The notes beneath the pieces were generated by a model, which made no database searches, was not told where the DNA came from, and saw nothing but the letters and a program-made list of their open reading frames with translations. The translations under genes and the position numbers were made by a program. Below are positions 35,008 through 42,847 of a DNA stretch of 64,000 nucleotides, piece after piece (positions within the stretch are counted from its first letter, which is position 1; each line of letters opens with the position of its first letter). The DNA is from Fen-1362 sp964597035 (GTDB taxonomy: Bacteria > Planctomycetota > Phycisphaerae > Sedimentisphaerales > Anaerobacaceae): positions 34,281-98,280 of the forward strand of contig CAZQWM010000005.1 of NCBI GenBank assembly GCA_964597035.1, read 5' to 3'.

Positions 35008-35541
35008 ATGAAAAAATTAATGGCAATTGTTGTTGTTTTGATGCTCGCAGCACCGCAGTTGACGGTTGCTGGCATCACGGGAGTGGCTGGCGGAACAGAT
35101 GCGCCGGCCGCAACACTCGGACCCTATGATATGACCCCGTTTGCAGATGACGCGACGCCGGAATTTAGTCCTGTGACGTCCGTTGCTTCCCCGCTGTGGG
35201 GCACTGTGGACTTCAGCATTGATATGTCACTGCGTGAAGTAGGAAGTGGCTGGGCTACCTGGAGCCACGGATACACGGGAGACGTATACTTTACGCAAGG
35301 AGGTACATCGGTTGCATTGACTCTTCCGGCGATGACGGGTGCATTCTATCTTTATGCGGAGCCGGACCCGTTCGAGGTTTGGACGATTACCGCAACTTCG
35401 CAGGATGNNNNNNNNNNNNNNNNNNNNNNNNNNNNNNNNNNNNNNNNNNNNNNNNNNNNNNNNNNNNNNNNNNNNNNNNNNNNNNNNNNNNNNNNNNNNN
35501 NNNNNNNTGTCGGCTGGCTCAGAAGACGAAGCATTCTTTGA
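35008..35541 (+). CDS. PEP-CTERM-type surface protein, tandem paralogue B (interrupted by assembly gap)
   Basis: A paralogue of the preceding gene, with near-identical signal peptide (LMLAAPQLTVAG), SIDMSLREVGSGWATWSHGYTGDVYF and AFYLYAEPDPFEVWTITATSQD before 100 N. After the gap only VGWLRRRSIL is left. The gap length is a placeholder, so the frame across it is not proven: this could be one gene, or the front of one paralogue and the end of another with more copies collapsed between. The ATG has AAGGAG upstream. Confidence 0.7.
   Translation: MKKLMAIVVVLMLAAPQLTVAGITGVAGGTDAPAATLGPYDMTPFADDATPEFSPVTSVASPLWGTVDFSIDMSLREVGSGWATWSHGYTGDVYFTQGGTSVALTLPAMTGAFYLYAEPDPFEVWTITATSQDXXXXXXXXXXXXXXXXXXXXXXXXXXXXXXXXXXVGWLRRRSIL
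35408..35507. other. Assembly gap (100 N)
   Basis: A run of exactly 100 N, the conventional scaffold-gap size. It lies inside the tandem PEP-CTERM paralogues, where near-identical copies would break a short-read assembly. True length and content are unknown. Confidence 0.98.
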
Positions 35542-35562
35542 AAAATGCCGGATTTTGAATGG
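35508..35562 (+). repeat. Partial third copy (55 bp) of the PEP-CTERM 3' repeat
   Basis: Matches the first 55 bases of the 78-bp repeat at 34227 and 34911, then diverges. It begins directly at the assembly gap. Confidence 0.88.
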
Positions 35563-35602
35563 GAAAAAAGAAGCCTAACCAATAATAGCACGGAGACAAA
35601 AA

Positions 35603-36166
35603 ATGATAAGGTCAATGACAATATTAGCAGCAATTGTAATGATTGCTTCGGCGGCCCAGGGTGGAATTCACTCCTTTCCCTCTGAAAGCTCCAGCGTCGT
35701 CGGCTCATTGGGTTTCATTAACGATGAAGAGATAGGTTGGTTCTGGTCCGTTGGTCGTGGCGATATGGTCAGCGAATCCTTTGCTGACCCATTAGTGTGG
35801 GTGGACCGCGCCATATTCGACTTTGCCGTACCGACGAACGTCCTAAATAACGAAGCACAAGTTGACTGGGATATCCTGATAAACGACGTTACTATCGGGT
35901 CGTTCACTATCAATGAAGGATTTACTGGTTCGGTGCTTCTGGATTTGAGCTTTGCGCCTATAGCAACTGATGGAGGACTTTACGAGGTGACACTGTTAGT
36001 TACAAATGAGGTGCCCGGCGGCTATGGTTCACATTCGCTTGCGTACGCCGGAGACTACTCACACTCCGTTGAGCTTATCAGTGTCGTACCGGCCCCGGGA
36101 GCCGTTATGTTAGGCGGTATCGGCGTAGGCCTTGTCGGCTGGATACGCAGAAGACGGGTCATTTAA
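35603..36166 (+). CDS. PEP-CTERM-type surface protein
   Basis: A 187-residue protein with signal peptide (MTILAAIVMIASAAQGG), a beta-rich body (VWVDRAIFDFAVPTNVLNN, SFTINEGFTGSVLLDLSF) and the sorting signal VPAPGAVMLGGIGVGLVGWI followed by RRRRVI. It differs in body from the preceding paralogues but shares the C-terminal signal. CGGAGACAAAAA precedes the ATG. Function unknown; probable exosortase substrate. Confidence 0.83.
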   Translation: MIRSMTILAAIVMIASAAQGGIHSFPSESSSVVGSLGFINDEEIGWFWSVGRGDMVSESFADPLVWVDRAIFDFAVPTNVLNNEAQVDWDILINDVTIGSFTINEGFTGSVLLDLSFAPIATDGGLYEVTLLVTNEVPGGYGSHSLAYAGDYSHSVELISVVPAPGAVMLGGIGVGLVGWIRRRRVI

Positions 36167-36170
36167 ATGG

Positions 36171-36187
36171 ACCGCTCCGGTTTTTTT
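36171..36187 (+). terminator. Weak intrinsic terminator
   Basis: ACCG/CGGT 4-bp stem (extendable with G-U pairs) with loop CTC followed by seven T, starting 4 bases after the stop of the preceding gene. Confidence 0.5.
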
Positions 36188-36227
36188 GTGAGAGCGTTGA
36201 AGAAAAGATAATTGAGTAGTTAAAACG

Positions 36228-36320
36228 CGGCGGGGGGGGCTGAAAGCCCCCTTGCCGGCAGTTTGTGTGGTGTGACTGCTCGCGGGGACTTTAGCTCATA
36301 GGTAAGTGATAGTCCCCGTG
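36228..36320 (+). promoter_or_regulatory. Two strong hairpins in the leader of the next PEP-CTERM gene
   Basis: Hairpin 1 has CGGC 36228-36231 with GCCG 36254-36257 enclosing GGGGGCT 36235-36241 / AGCCCCC 36245-36251. Hairpin 2 has a 10-bp stem, CGCGGGGACT 36281-36290 with AGTCCCCGTG 36311-36320, and a 20-nt loop. A weak promoter candidate (TTGAAG 36197-36202, N17, TTAAAA 36220-36225) lies just upstream. The segment CTGAAAGC..CC..GGCAG resembles part of the element at 33191-33211. Confidence 0.45.
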
Positions 36321-36375
36321 CGATAAATTATCAGGACATTGTTTCTGTGGCGATATGCAGAAAAAGGAGTTGTGT

Positions 36376-37011
36376 ATGCGCGATTCAATAACGTTGGTGA
36401 TTTTGCTGGTGGTTATTATTGTTACCCCTGCTTCGGCGGTCTTGACGGAAGACTTTGAAACAAATCCTTTTGGGCCGACCGGCGACTGGCAACGCTCGGG
36501 CGATGTCTCCTGGACCGGCGGCGGGGCCGGAAACGATTACATAAAGTTCGGCAGGCTGCTTAGCGATGCCGACAATCGGCTTTGGTGCTCCTTTAGCGCG
36601 CCCGTGACGGGTGAGTATAGCATAAGCTTCGATTATAGATTCTACGGCCTGGATTGGGCTCGTCCGGATGACAGGGTCACTGTGGAAATAGGGCTTGCAA
36701 CTGACCCGCTATTTACGGTTTTCAGCGCGTCATCGGATGTTGACCTGACGCTTCTGCCCGGACAATGGCTCAATATAACGACGCCACCGCCGGTTGTTAA
36801 TCTCGAAGAAGGTCAGCAGTATTGGCTGGAATTCCGCCTTGTGGAAGCAATCGGTTGGTGGACGCCTCTTACCTGGCTGAACGTGGATAATGTCAGTGTG
36901 CAGACGCTGGCGGATGTGATGCCTGCTGTAGTGCCCGCGCCGGGTGCAATACTGCTCGCCGGTGCAGGAGTAGCGGTCGTAAGTTACTTCCGAAGACGCC
37001 AGGTTTTGTAG
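36376..37011 (+). CDS. PEP-CTERM-type surface protein
   Basis: A 211-residue protein with signal peptide (ITLVILLVVIIVTPASAV). The body is jelly-roll-like, DFETNPFGPTGDWQRSGDVSW and WLNVDNVSVQT, reminiscent of carbohydrate-binding or concanavalin-like secreted domains. The C-terminal signal is VPAPGAILLAGAGVAVVSYF followed by RRRQVL. ATG 36376 is chosen for AAGGAG 8 bases upstream; in-frame ATG 36355 precedes that site. Last of the predicted exosortase substrates, followed by a terminator. Confidence 0.82.
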   Translation: MRDSITLVILLVVIIVTPASAVLTEDFETNPFGPTGDWQRSGDVSWTGGGAGNDYIKFGRLLSDADNRLWCSFSAPVTGEYSISFDYRFYGLDWARPDDRVTVEIGLATDPLFTVFSASSDVDLTLLPGQWLNITTPPPVVNLEEGQQYWLEFRLVEAIGWWTPLTWLNVDNVSVQTLADVMPAVVPAPGAILLAGAGVAVVSYFRRRQVL

Positions 37012-37086
37012 AATTTCGACTGTACTGTAGCTTTTACGCCTCGATGCTGTTGCCGTTTGTTACATCGGTAACAGCATTATCAAGCT

Positions 37087-37112
37087 CCGGGTCGAGCAGG
37101 CCCGGTTTTTTT
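37087..37112 (+). terminator. Intrinsic terminator after PEP-CTERM cluster
   Basis: CCGGG (37087-37091) pairs with CCCGG (37101-37105) across a 9-base loop and is followed by seven T (37106-37112). It separates the plus-strand cluster from the minus-strand genes. Confidence 0.75.
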
Positions 37113-37128
37113 ATAGCCGGGCGGGGTA

Positions 37129-38652
37129 TCATCGCTCCCACAGCCATAGTTCGGAAAGTATACCTAAATCGGCGACGTCAATAATTCCGTCACCGTCCAG
37201 GTCCTCAATGGCAGTGATTTCTTCATTCCACTTGGTGGCAAGCTGGGCGAAGTCAATGAAATTCACTTTTCCGTCGACGTTGAAGTCGGCGATATTGCCG
37301 GTTTTGCTGGCGTAACGCGTTCCGCCGTATGCGCCCATATTTATGCGTTTGCCGTTTGGCCACGGCTCGCGCGTCCAGTTGGAATTGGGGTCGCCGGCAT
37401 CCAGGCATGGGCTGTTATACTCGTCGTGCACCCATACCAGCGGTGACTGGGTAGTCAGGTACGCATTTAGCAGTATCTCAAAATCTAAAAGGTCAACTTC
37501 GTTGTCGTCATCAAGGTCAGCCGACAGATGCTTACCCTGTAAGCCCCAGAACACGGCAAATTCTGCAAAGTCGAATATATCTACAAAGCCGTTTTGGGTC
37601 AGGTCAACATCGGGATATGCATCGGGGTCCCATCGGCCGGCATCGCTCTGAAGGTGAAAGTCCCACAAGTTCGGGTCGCCATTCGTGTCGAAAAATGCAA
37701 AACAGGGGTCGCTATCGATATTGCCTTCGCCCCAGCCAAGCAGGTTACAGGGGTCATATATGTCCTCTTGTCCGCCTGCTATATTGCTGAAATCCAGAGA
37801 GACTGTCCCCGGCCTGCCGGTCTCGGATTCCAATCCTATTTGGGGGCCTGTTGTTGCCGTGTTTGCCCGGATGATTGAATTCACGAGTGTCACGCTGCTC
37901 GCCGTGCAGAACACTGCACCACCCCTACCCTTGAGTGTTGAGTTCGCTGCTAAGGTGCAGTTAATTATATGAACTTCGGCCTCGTCATAGCAGTCAACTC
38001 CGCCGCCATCCAGGTGGTTGGCGTCATTGTTCTGGAAGATACAGTTCTTGAAGGTTGGCTGGCCGCCCCAAATCTCGACGCCCCCACCGTAAATTTCTGC
38101 AGAATTGCCGGCTATGGTGCATCGCTCGAAGACTATGTTGCTGTCGCGGCAGAAAGCCCCGCCCCCGTGCCAAGCGGCTGAGTTTGAGCGAATTACGCAG
38201 TTACTAACGATAGCGCTGTAGTTCTGGCAATAGATGCCGGCACCCTTGCCATCCGTGTGAGCATTTGTGATTGTCAGCCCTTTGATGATAAAGTTCGAAT
38301 CCTCGCTTGTGTCACTGTAAAGATAGAAAGCCCTTCCTGCCCGGTTTGGGTCGATGATTGTCTGGGCGACTGCGCAGGGGTCGTTAGGGTCGATACCGGT
38401 GATGGTGATTGTCTTGCCGTTTGAGTTTAAATCATAGTTGCCGTTTCCGCTGTAAATGCCGGGCAAAATCACGACAACGTCGTCGTTGTCAGCAGCATCC
38501 ATCCCCGCCTGGATTTTTCTGAAAGGGTCACCGATTGTTCCTGAACCGGGGTCGTTGGGACCGTTACAGTCCACGTAGAATACCTCTCCCGCTACCGCGG
38601 ATGCGCACAAAAGCAGCAGCACCGTTGCCGAAATTCGACTTATCACCTTCAC
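37129..38652 (-). CDS. Secreted parallel beta-helix protein with two dockerin-type modules
   Basis: A 507-residue protein with signal peptide (ISATVLLLLCASAVAG). A right-handed beta-helix follows (FYVDCNGPNDPGSGTIGDPFRKIQ start, then rungs such as GGGAFCRDSNIVFERCTIAGNSA and GGGVDCYDEAEVHIINCTLAANS), like pectate-lyase/choice-of-anchor proteins. Two pairs of dockerin-like calcium loops are visible: one around residues 345-395 (DLTQNGFVDIFDFAEFAVFW, DLDDDNEVDLLDFE) inside the last helix part, and one at the C-terminus (DFNVDGKVNFIDFAQLATKW, DLDGDGIIDVADLG). Probably a surface polysaccharide-binding or -degrading protein. No catalytic residues can be named with confidence. Confidence 0.82.
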   Translation of the reverse strand: MKVISRISATVLLLLCASAVAGEVFYVDCNGPNDPGSGTIGDPFRKIQAGMDAADNDDVVVILPGIYSGNGNYDLNSNGKTITITGIDPNDPCAVAQTIIDPNRAGRAFYLYSDTSEDSNFIIKGLTITNAHTDGKGAGIYCQNYSAIVSNCVIRSNSAAWHGGGAFCRDSNIVFERCTIAGNSAEIYGGGVEIWGGQPTFKNCIFQNNDANHLDGGGVDCYDEAEVHIINCTLAANSTLKGRGGAVFCTASSVTLVNSIIRANTATTGPQIGLESETGRPGTVSLDFSNIAGGQEDIYDPCNLLGWGEGNIDSDPCFAFFDTNGDPNLWDFHLQSDAGRWDPDAYPDVDLTQNGFVDIFDFAEFAVFWGLQGKHLSADLDDDNEVDLLDFEILLNAYLTTQSPLVWVHDEYNSPCLDAGDPNSNWTREPWPNGKRINMGAYGGTRYASKTGNIADFNVDGKVNFIDFAQLATKWNEEITAIEDLDGDGIIDVADLGILSELWLWER

Positions 38653-38700
38653 TCCTATCGAGGTGTGTGGCCCGCCGATTGCAGGCCCGTTCTAATCCCG

Positions 38701-39516
38701 CTATGTCAGAACCAGCGACGGTTCGCGCCATCTGCCGATTCCATCCCACCATCCTGATATGTAGTCGACAAATTGTCGCCTTCCGTATTGTTGTCTGAAA
38801 GCTTCTGAGGCCATTGCACGAAGCTGTCTCATACAGGCCAGTCCACCAGCCCGCCAGGCCTCGACTCCTATATTTATCACCTCTGACTCGGCCTCTGCAA
38901 GGTCACTGGTGTCTGCGGCAAGTAAATCCGCGAGCCGAGATGCCTTGTATGCGAACATGCTGCGCCATCGGCTTTCATTCTCACATTCTTGCTCGAGTAT
39001 ATTGGCCAGCAACTGCTCACGGTCTGCTTGCGCTCGTTGTTTTCTTTCCTTTGCGCGGGCGAGTCGCTGGGCGCGATGCCGCCTCGGCTGAGGCGCCAAA
39101 AGTTCCACCGAACTGGCAATAGGGTCAATGAAAACCCATGTAAGGAACGTTGCACCTATAGTTCCAAGTGCTACTACCCCGGGCATAGAGCTGGCCATTT
39201 GACCTGTCATTGCGAGAACGCCTCCAATAGCGCCCAGAAAAGGCGTCGAGACGTAAAATGCCATATAGTATTTTGTGCTGGTAAGGGGATGCTCTGTTTG
39301 CACCCCGTGTCCTTTGGGGGCGCCTCTGAAGATGGCAAACAGGTACAAGCTCACCAGCAGGGTTACCATAAGCGCCCAGTATCCGGACAAAGAGAATATC
39401 GCCAGCCAGTTGAATCCCGCCTGCCGAAGCGCCAGAATAAACACATATCCGGTGCACAGCATAAACCAAACCGTGCTGGCTAAATGGAACCGTCTGATTG
39501 CCTTTATGTAATTCAT
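38701..39516 (-). CDS. Unknown membrane protein with C-terminal soluble helical domain
   Basis: A 271-residue protein I do not recognise. Four hydrophobic segments occupy the first 130 residues (STVWFMLCTGYVFILAL, WALMVTLLVSLYLFAIF, FYVSTPFLGAIGGVLAM, VVALGTIGATFLTWVFI). A highly charged Arg/Gln/Glu-rich helical stretch (about 145-185) and a tryptophan-rich tail follow. It lies 29 bases after the Wza-like gene and 48 bases before the beta-helix gene, on the same strand, so probably in the same operon and possibly linked to export. Confidence 0.65.
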   Translation of the reverse strand: MNYIKAIRRFHLASTVWFMLCTGYVFILALRQAGFNWLAIFSLSGYWALMVTLLVSLYLFAIFRGAPKGHGVQTEHPLTSTKYYMAFYVSTPFLGAIGGVLAMTGQMASSMPGVVALGTIGATFLTWVFIDPIASSVELLAPQPRRHRAQRLARAKERKQRAQADREQLLANILEQECENESRWRSMFAYKASRLADLLAADTSDLAEAESEVINIGVEAWRAGGLACMRQLRAMASEAFRQQYGRRQFVDYISGWWDGIGRWREPSLVLT

Positions 39517-39545
39517 ACCGTCGTTGTTTTTGCCCTTGTCAGATA

Positions 39546-40325
39546 TCAGTAACCGGCACTGGAGCCGCCGTACCCGCCTACGTAGCGGTCGCCGCCGCTC
39601 TGCACAACGTTCACGCCCGAAAACGCCCTTGCTATCGGCCGAATTATCTCTTCTATCTTCATGCCGATGGCAGCCAGTACCGTCGGTGGAACGTATATCA
39701 CGTCGCCTTCCTGCAAAAGCACGTTTTTGGTTGTGTCTCCGTGTGCTGCCATCCTGTCAAAGTTCATCTCGAAAATTTTTGGCCTTACGCTTAAATCCGC
39801 CGATGGCCTTATCACCTGAACTCTTTCGAGCCAGGCCATTGGGTTCGGCTTCGCTTCGGCAATTGCGGCCAATACGCTGTCCCGCCCTGAGTATAGTTTT
39901 GGGCCGGGTAGGTATACCTGACCGAGCACATAGTACAACTTGCTTTTATATGCTATCAGCCGCACTTCGATGGGTTTTTCTCCGATTAACGTATATAGTG
40001 CGGATAATTTCTCCTGCATATCGTCGGCGAGTTCCTGACAGGTCTTGCCCGCCGCCATAAACTCTCCTATACCCTCGAAGCCCACTCTGCCGTCAGGTCG
40101 TATGCGCTGACGCTGCTGGTGAATTTCGGTAACTTGCACACAGTGAACCTCAATTTCATCGGGTGGCTGTAAAACGTAGTTTTCAGTCGTGACCTGAGTC
40201 TCGTGCGGCTTCAAAAAGGCCTCGATGTCTTTTGGATGAGATGAAAAACAACCTGTAAGGCACACTACCAAAGATGTTAAAATTACCGCGCTTGCTATAG
40301 TGGTTATGGGACGAATACGCTTCAT
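39546..40325 (-). CDS. Wza-like polysaccharide export lipoprotein
   Basis: A 259-residue lipoprotein (lipobox LTGC at residues 23-26). It has the poly-export domain (YVLQPPDEIEVHCVQVTE, RIRPDGRVGFEGIGEFMAAGKT, ELADDMQEKLSALY) and one SLBB-like segment (YYVLGQVYLPGPKLYSGRDSVLAAIAEA, then VLLQEGDVIYVPPTV). Wza proteins form the outer-membrane exit pore for exopolysaccharide and work with Wzc; the only Wzc in the window is at 24-26.5 kb on the other strand. Ends in a Gly/Tyr-rich tail (GGYGGSSAGY). A plus-strand TCTCTCC reads as a ribosome site before the ATG. Confidence 0.87.
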   Translation of the reverse strand: MKRIRPITTIASAVILTSLVVCLTGCFSSHPKDIEAFLKPHETQVTTENYVLQPPDEIEVHCVQVTEIHQQRQRIRPDGRVGFEGIGEFMAAGKTCQELADDMQEKLSALYTLIGEKPIEVRLIAYKSKLYYVLGQVYLPGPKLYSGRDSVLAAIAEAKPNPMAWLERVQVIRPSADLSVRPKIFEMNFDRMAAHGDTTKNVLLQEGDVIYVPPTVLAAIGMKIEEIIRPIARAFSGVNVVQSGGDRYVGGYGGSSAGY

Positions 40326-40646
40326 TGGTTAAGCTCCTTTCTCTCCTTGAATTATTTGGCCCTATTGGCCCCTGTGACCGAACCTGCCTAAACAAAATCA
40401 ACTAACATATTATACAATAGCAGCTTCTGTGTCAAGTTTTTACCCCTTTTTACCCCTCAGCTCGTAGCGGCCCGCAAACGTCCTGAACTCCTTTCCGCAA
40501 CTGGCGGATAATTACCGCAAAAGGATAGAGTAAATATGACTATAGCCGGGAAAATCCCCTATACAGCGACCTTGTTAAAATTCTGACCACGAAAGCACCA
40601 TTATGGTCTTCTCGGCGTAAGTGTTATACCATATTTAATCCGTTTG
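40326..40646. other. Intergenic region with the wza promoter
   Basis: About 320 bases without a gene. It contains the minus-strand promoter at 40409-40435 and short pyrimidine-rich runs around 40436-40458. Nothing else recognisable. Confidence 0.7.
40409..40435 (-). promoter_or_regulatory. Sigma70-type promoter of the Wza-like operon
   Basis: On the minus strand TTGACA (40435-40430) and TATAAT (40414-40409) are both perfect consensus but 15 bases apart, slightly short of the usual 16-18. Start of transcription near 40402, giving a leader of about 77 bases. Confidence 0.6.
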
Positions 40647-41495
40647 TTATCCGATTGCCGCAACTGGTATAATAAGTTCCAGCAGTTCCTCGATTGTGTA
40701 GGACCTGGATAAGTCTACGGCTAAAATACAGCCGTGCTCGTGGTCCGAGGCGAGGATTATCATATTCCGACCCCCTCGGCAATAGCCGCTTTCCTGCCTT
40801 TGATGACCGAGGATGAAAACCTCCGCCTCCAGCGTTTCAGCCATCTTGTCAAGCAGTTGCTGGCTGTGGTTTCTGCCCCAGGTCAGAAGATACGCCGAGC
40901 CGGGCTTGACTACGTCGTTGATTCTAAGCGGCCTCTCAAAAATTCTATGGTCGAACTTCTCGAGATAGCGGTCGGCGGGCAGAGAGTGGGAAATGAATAT
41001 GCCATTCGGACATCTCGCGGCAAGGGGCTGTGAAAACAAAAATTGTCTCATTGCCAGCTTGACACGACCGCTGCCGTTGATAAATTCCCTGTCAAGAGCA
41101 CTTCGCATCGCAACATTCATTTCCTTGCCGTTTTTCATGACCTTGGTATTATTGATGAAAGCAGTGTCGTGATTACCCATAATGATGTGAACACGGTCGG
41201 GATACTTTAGCTTGTAGACGATTACGTCGAAGAGCAGTTTATATGACAGACACCCTCCCTCATCGTCTTCCGGACCGCCGTGTATGATTTCATGAAGGAC
41301 TACGTGTGTCTCGGGATTGTGCTCGAGGTCGGCAAAAGAAACTATCCTTTGAAAGTTCAGCCGGTGACCGTGGATATCCCCGGTAATGACCACCGTTCCC
41401 TGCGAAGGCAGACAAACAACATTACCCTTCCTGAATCTGTCTGCGTTATTGGCTTCCAGTCCTTTTTTCAACAGTTCGATTGTTTTGTCAGGCAT
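40647..41495 (-). CDS. Calcineurin-like metallophosphoesterase (PPP-like)
   Basis: A 282-residue protein with VVITGDIHGHRLNF, IHGGPEDDEGG in the place of the usual GDxxDRG, and IIMGNHDTAF: the metal-binding pattern of PPP/calcineurin-like phosphoesterases. Later histidines are in ISHSLPADR and LGHQRQESG. It is likely a protein or nucleotide phosphatase in the cytoplasm. ATG 41495 is preferred; an in-frame TTG at 41510 adds five residues. It follows the Ser/Thr kinase gene on the same strand by 82 bases, suggesting a kinase/phosphatase pair. Confidence 0.82.
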   Translation of the reverse strand: MPDKTIELLKKGLEANNADRFRKGNVVCLPSQGTVVITGDIHGHRLNFQRIVSFADLEHNPETHVVLHEIIHGGPEDDEGGCLSYKLLFDVIVYKLKYPDRVHIIMGNHDTAFINNTKVMKNGKEMNVAMRSALDREFINGSGRVKLAMRQFLFSQPLAARCPNGIFISHSLPADRYLEKFDHRIFERPLRINDVVKPGSAYLLTWGRNHSQQLLDKMAETLEAEVFILGHQRQESGYCRGGRNMIILASDHEHGCILAVDLSRSYTIEELLELIIPVAAIG

Positions 41496-41577
41496 CTTTC
41501 GAGTCCGCAAGACTGAGTCCCTAACCTGTTGAAAATACTGATGTAAGGATAGCCCGGAAACGCGGATATGTCAAGCT

Positions 41578-42423
41578 TTATTGAGAATCGCTCTTTGGCT
41601 TGATGGTCAGTATGCTGTGAATCATCAGGTCCAGGCGGGATATCACGGTCATCATATCGGCTGGCCTTTTGATAGGGTCATCTTCCACACAGTCCATCAC
41701 AAGTTTGGAGATGCCCGGCGGTATTTGTGACCTGATTTCCTGTGGCGATCGAAGCGTTTCCTGCACAGGCAGGCCGAATGGGTCCTTTTTCGGTATCAGT
41801 GTCGGGACTGTCTTGCCCGTCAGTGCCCAGTACATTGTTGCGCCCAAGTTGAATATGTCGGTCTTGGGACCGAGTGGTCTGCGCCTTACCTGCTCGGGTG
41901 CGATGTAGTCGGGTGTTCCCTGGATGCGATGTTTCGTCGTTCCTATTTTACAGCTTTGTCCTAAGTCGATGATTCTGATGGCCCCGGCTTTGCTCATTAG
42001 AATATTATTCGGCTTTATGTCGCAGTGAACGAGGCCTGACTGATGCATCGCATTAAGTCCCGTCGCCACCATTCTAAATACTAACAGCACGTCGAGTAAG
42101 CTCAGTGCCGGCCCGTCCTCCAGCGATTGACCGTCGAAATACTCCATCGCAAGCAGCAGCTCTTTTATCTTGAACATTCTGCGAATCTTCTTGAGCTTGT
42201 AGCATTTGCGCACGTAGGGATGATTCACCTTCTGCGCGATTTTATACTCGGTTTCGACCTGTTCGAATACACGGGTGTCTTCGGGTTTTTCAAAAATCAC
42301 CCGTTTTAAGGCCAGTTCAGTCCCGTTCGAGTCATCGGAGGCAAGGTATATCGTGCTGCGCGCACCGACGCCTAAACGCTTCTTGATGCTGTATCCGCCT
42401 ATGTCTAAAATGTCTTTTGCCAT
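41578..42423 (-). CDS. Ser/Thr protein kinase (Hanks type), soluble
   Basis: A 281-residue single-domain kinase. It has a glycine loop LGVGARSTIYLA, ALKRVIF (catalytic Lys), HCDIKPNNIL (catalytic Asp; Cys instead of Arg before it, so a non-RD kinase), IIDLGQS (DLG instead of DFG), GTPDYIAPEQ and DIFNLGATMYWALTG. No transmembrane or sensor domain is present, unlike PknB. Its neighbour on the same strand is a PPP-like phosphatase. All residues needed for activity appear present. Confidence 0.9.
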   Translation of the reverse strand: MAKDILDIGGYSIKKRLGVGARSTIYLASDDSNGTELALKRVIFEKPEDTRVFEQVETEYKIAQKVNHPYVRKCYKLKKIRRMFKIKELLLAMEYFDGQSLEDGPALSLLDVLLVFRMVATGLNAMHQSGLVHCDIKPNNILMSKAGAIRIIDLGQSCKIGTTKHRIQGTPDYIAPEQVRRRPLGPKTDIFNLGATMYWALTGKTVPTLIPKKDPFGLPVQETLRSPQEIRSQIPPGISKLVMDCVEDDPIKRPADMMTVISRLDLMIHSILTIKPKSDSQ

Positions 42424-42610
42424 ATCTTATAAGATTTATGAAACCTGCGTCTGTTTGTTACTTACTAGGCCTGCGACCACCCAATACTCTGTATATCTCG
42501 GTCTTGGACCGGGCCCGCTAAAACTTGAAGACCACTTAATATACAAATTCCTTGCCCTCTTGTCCAGCGGTTGCTTTTAGCGAATATCGAGCGCAAATAG
42601 GCGGCCTGGC

Positions 42611-42639
42611 TTGACATACTCCTTAATAACTGGCATAAT
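42611..42639 (+). promoter_or_regulatory. Promoter of tRNA-Asn
   Basis: TTGACA (42611-42616), 17-base spacer, CATAAT (42634-42639). Predicted start near 42646, a dozen bases before the tRNA. Confidence 0.7.
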
Positions 42640-42657
42640 CCAACGTCTAAGTTATAT

Positions 42658-42730
42658 TCCCCGATAGCTCAATCGGTAGAGCGAGCGGCTGTTAACCGCT
42701 AGGTTGTAGGTTCGAGCCCTACTCGGGGAG
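42658..42730 (+). tRNA. tRNA-Asn (GTT)
   Basis: Complete cloverleaf: 7-bp acceptor stem TCCCCGA/TCGGGGA, D-stem GCTC/GAGC, anticodon stem AGCGG/CCGCT with loop CTGTTAA (anticodon GTT), T-stem GTAGG/CCTAC with TTCGAGC loop, discriminator G. CCA is not encoded. The anticodon GTT reads Asn codons. Confidence 0.96.
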
Positions 42731-42734
42731 TTAA

Positions 42735-42756
42735 AGAGGGCTTCAGGCCCTCTTTT
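42735..42756 (+). terminator. Intrinsic terminator after tRNA-Asn
   Basis: AGAGGGC (42735-42741) pairs with GCCCTCT (42747-42753) around a 5-base loop, followed by four T. Confidence 0.8.
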
Positions 42757-42847
42757 CAACTCCTTCGATAGGCCGAGTCTAAGTGAGCTTGCCCTGAGCG
42801 TTAGCGGCTTGCACAAGTACTGCGTCCGGCGTATAAATAATCCTCGT

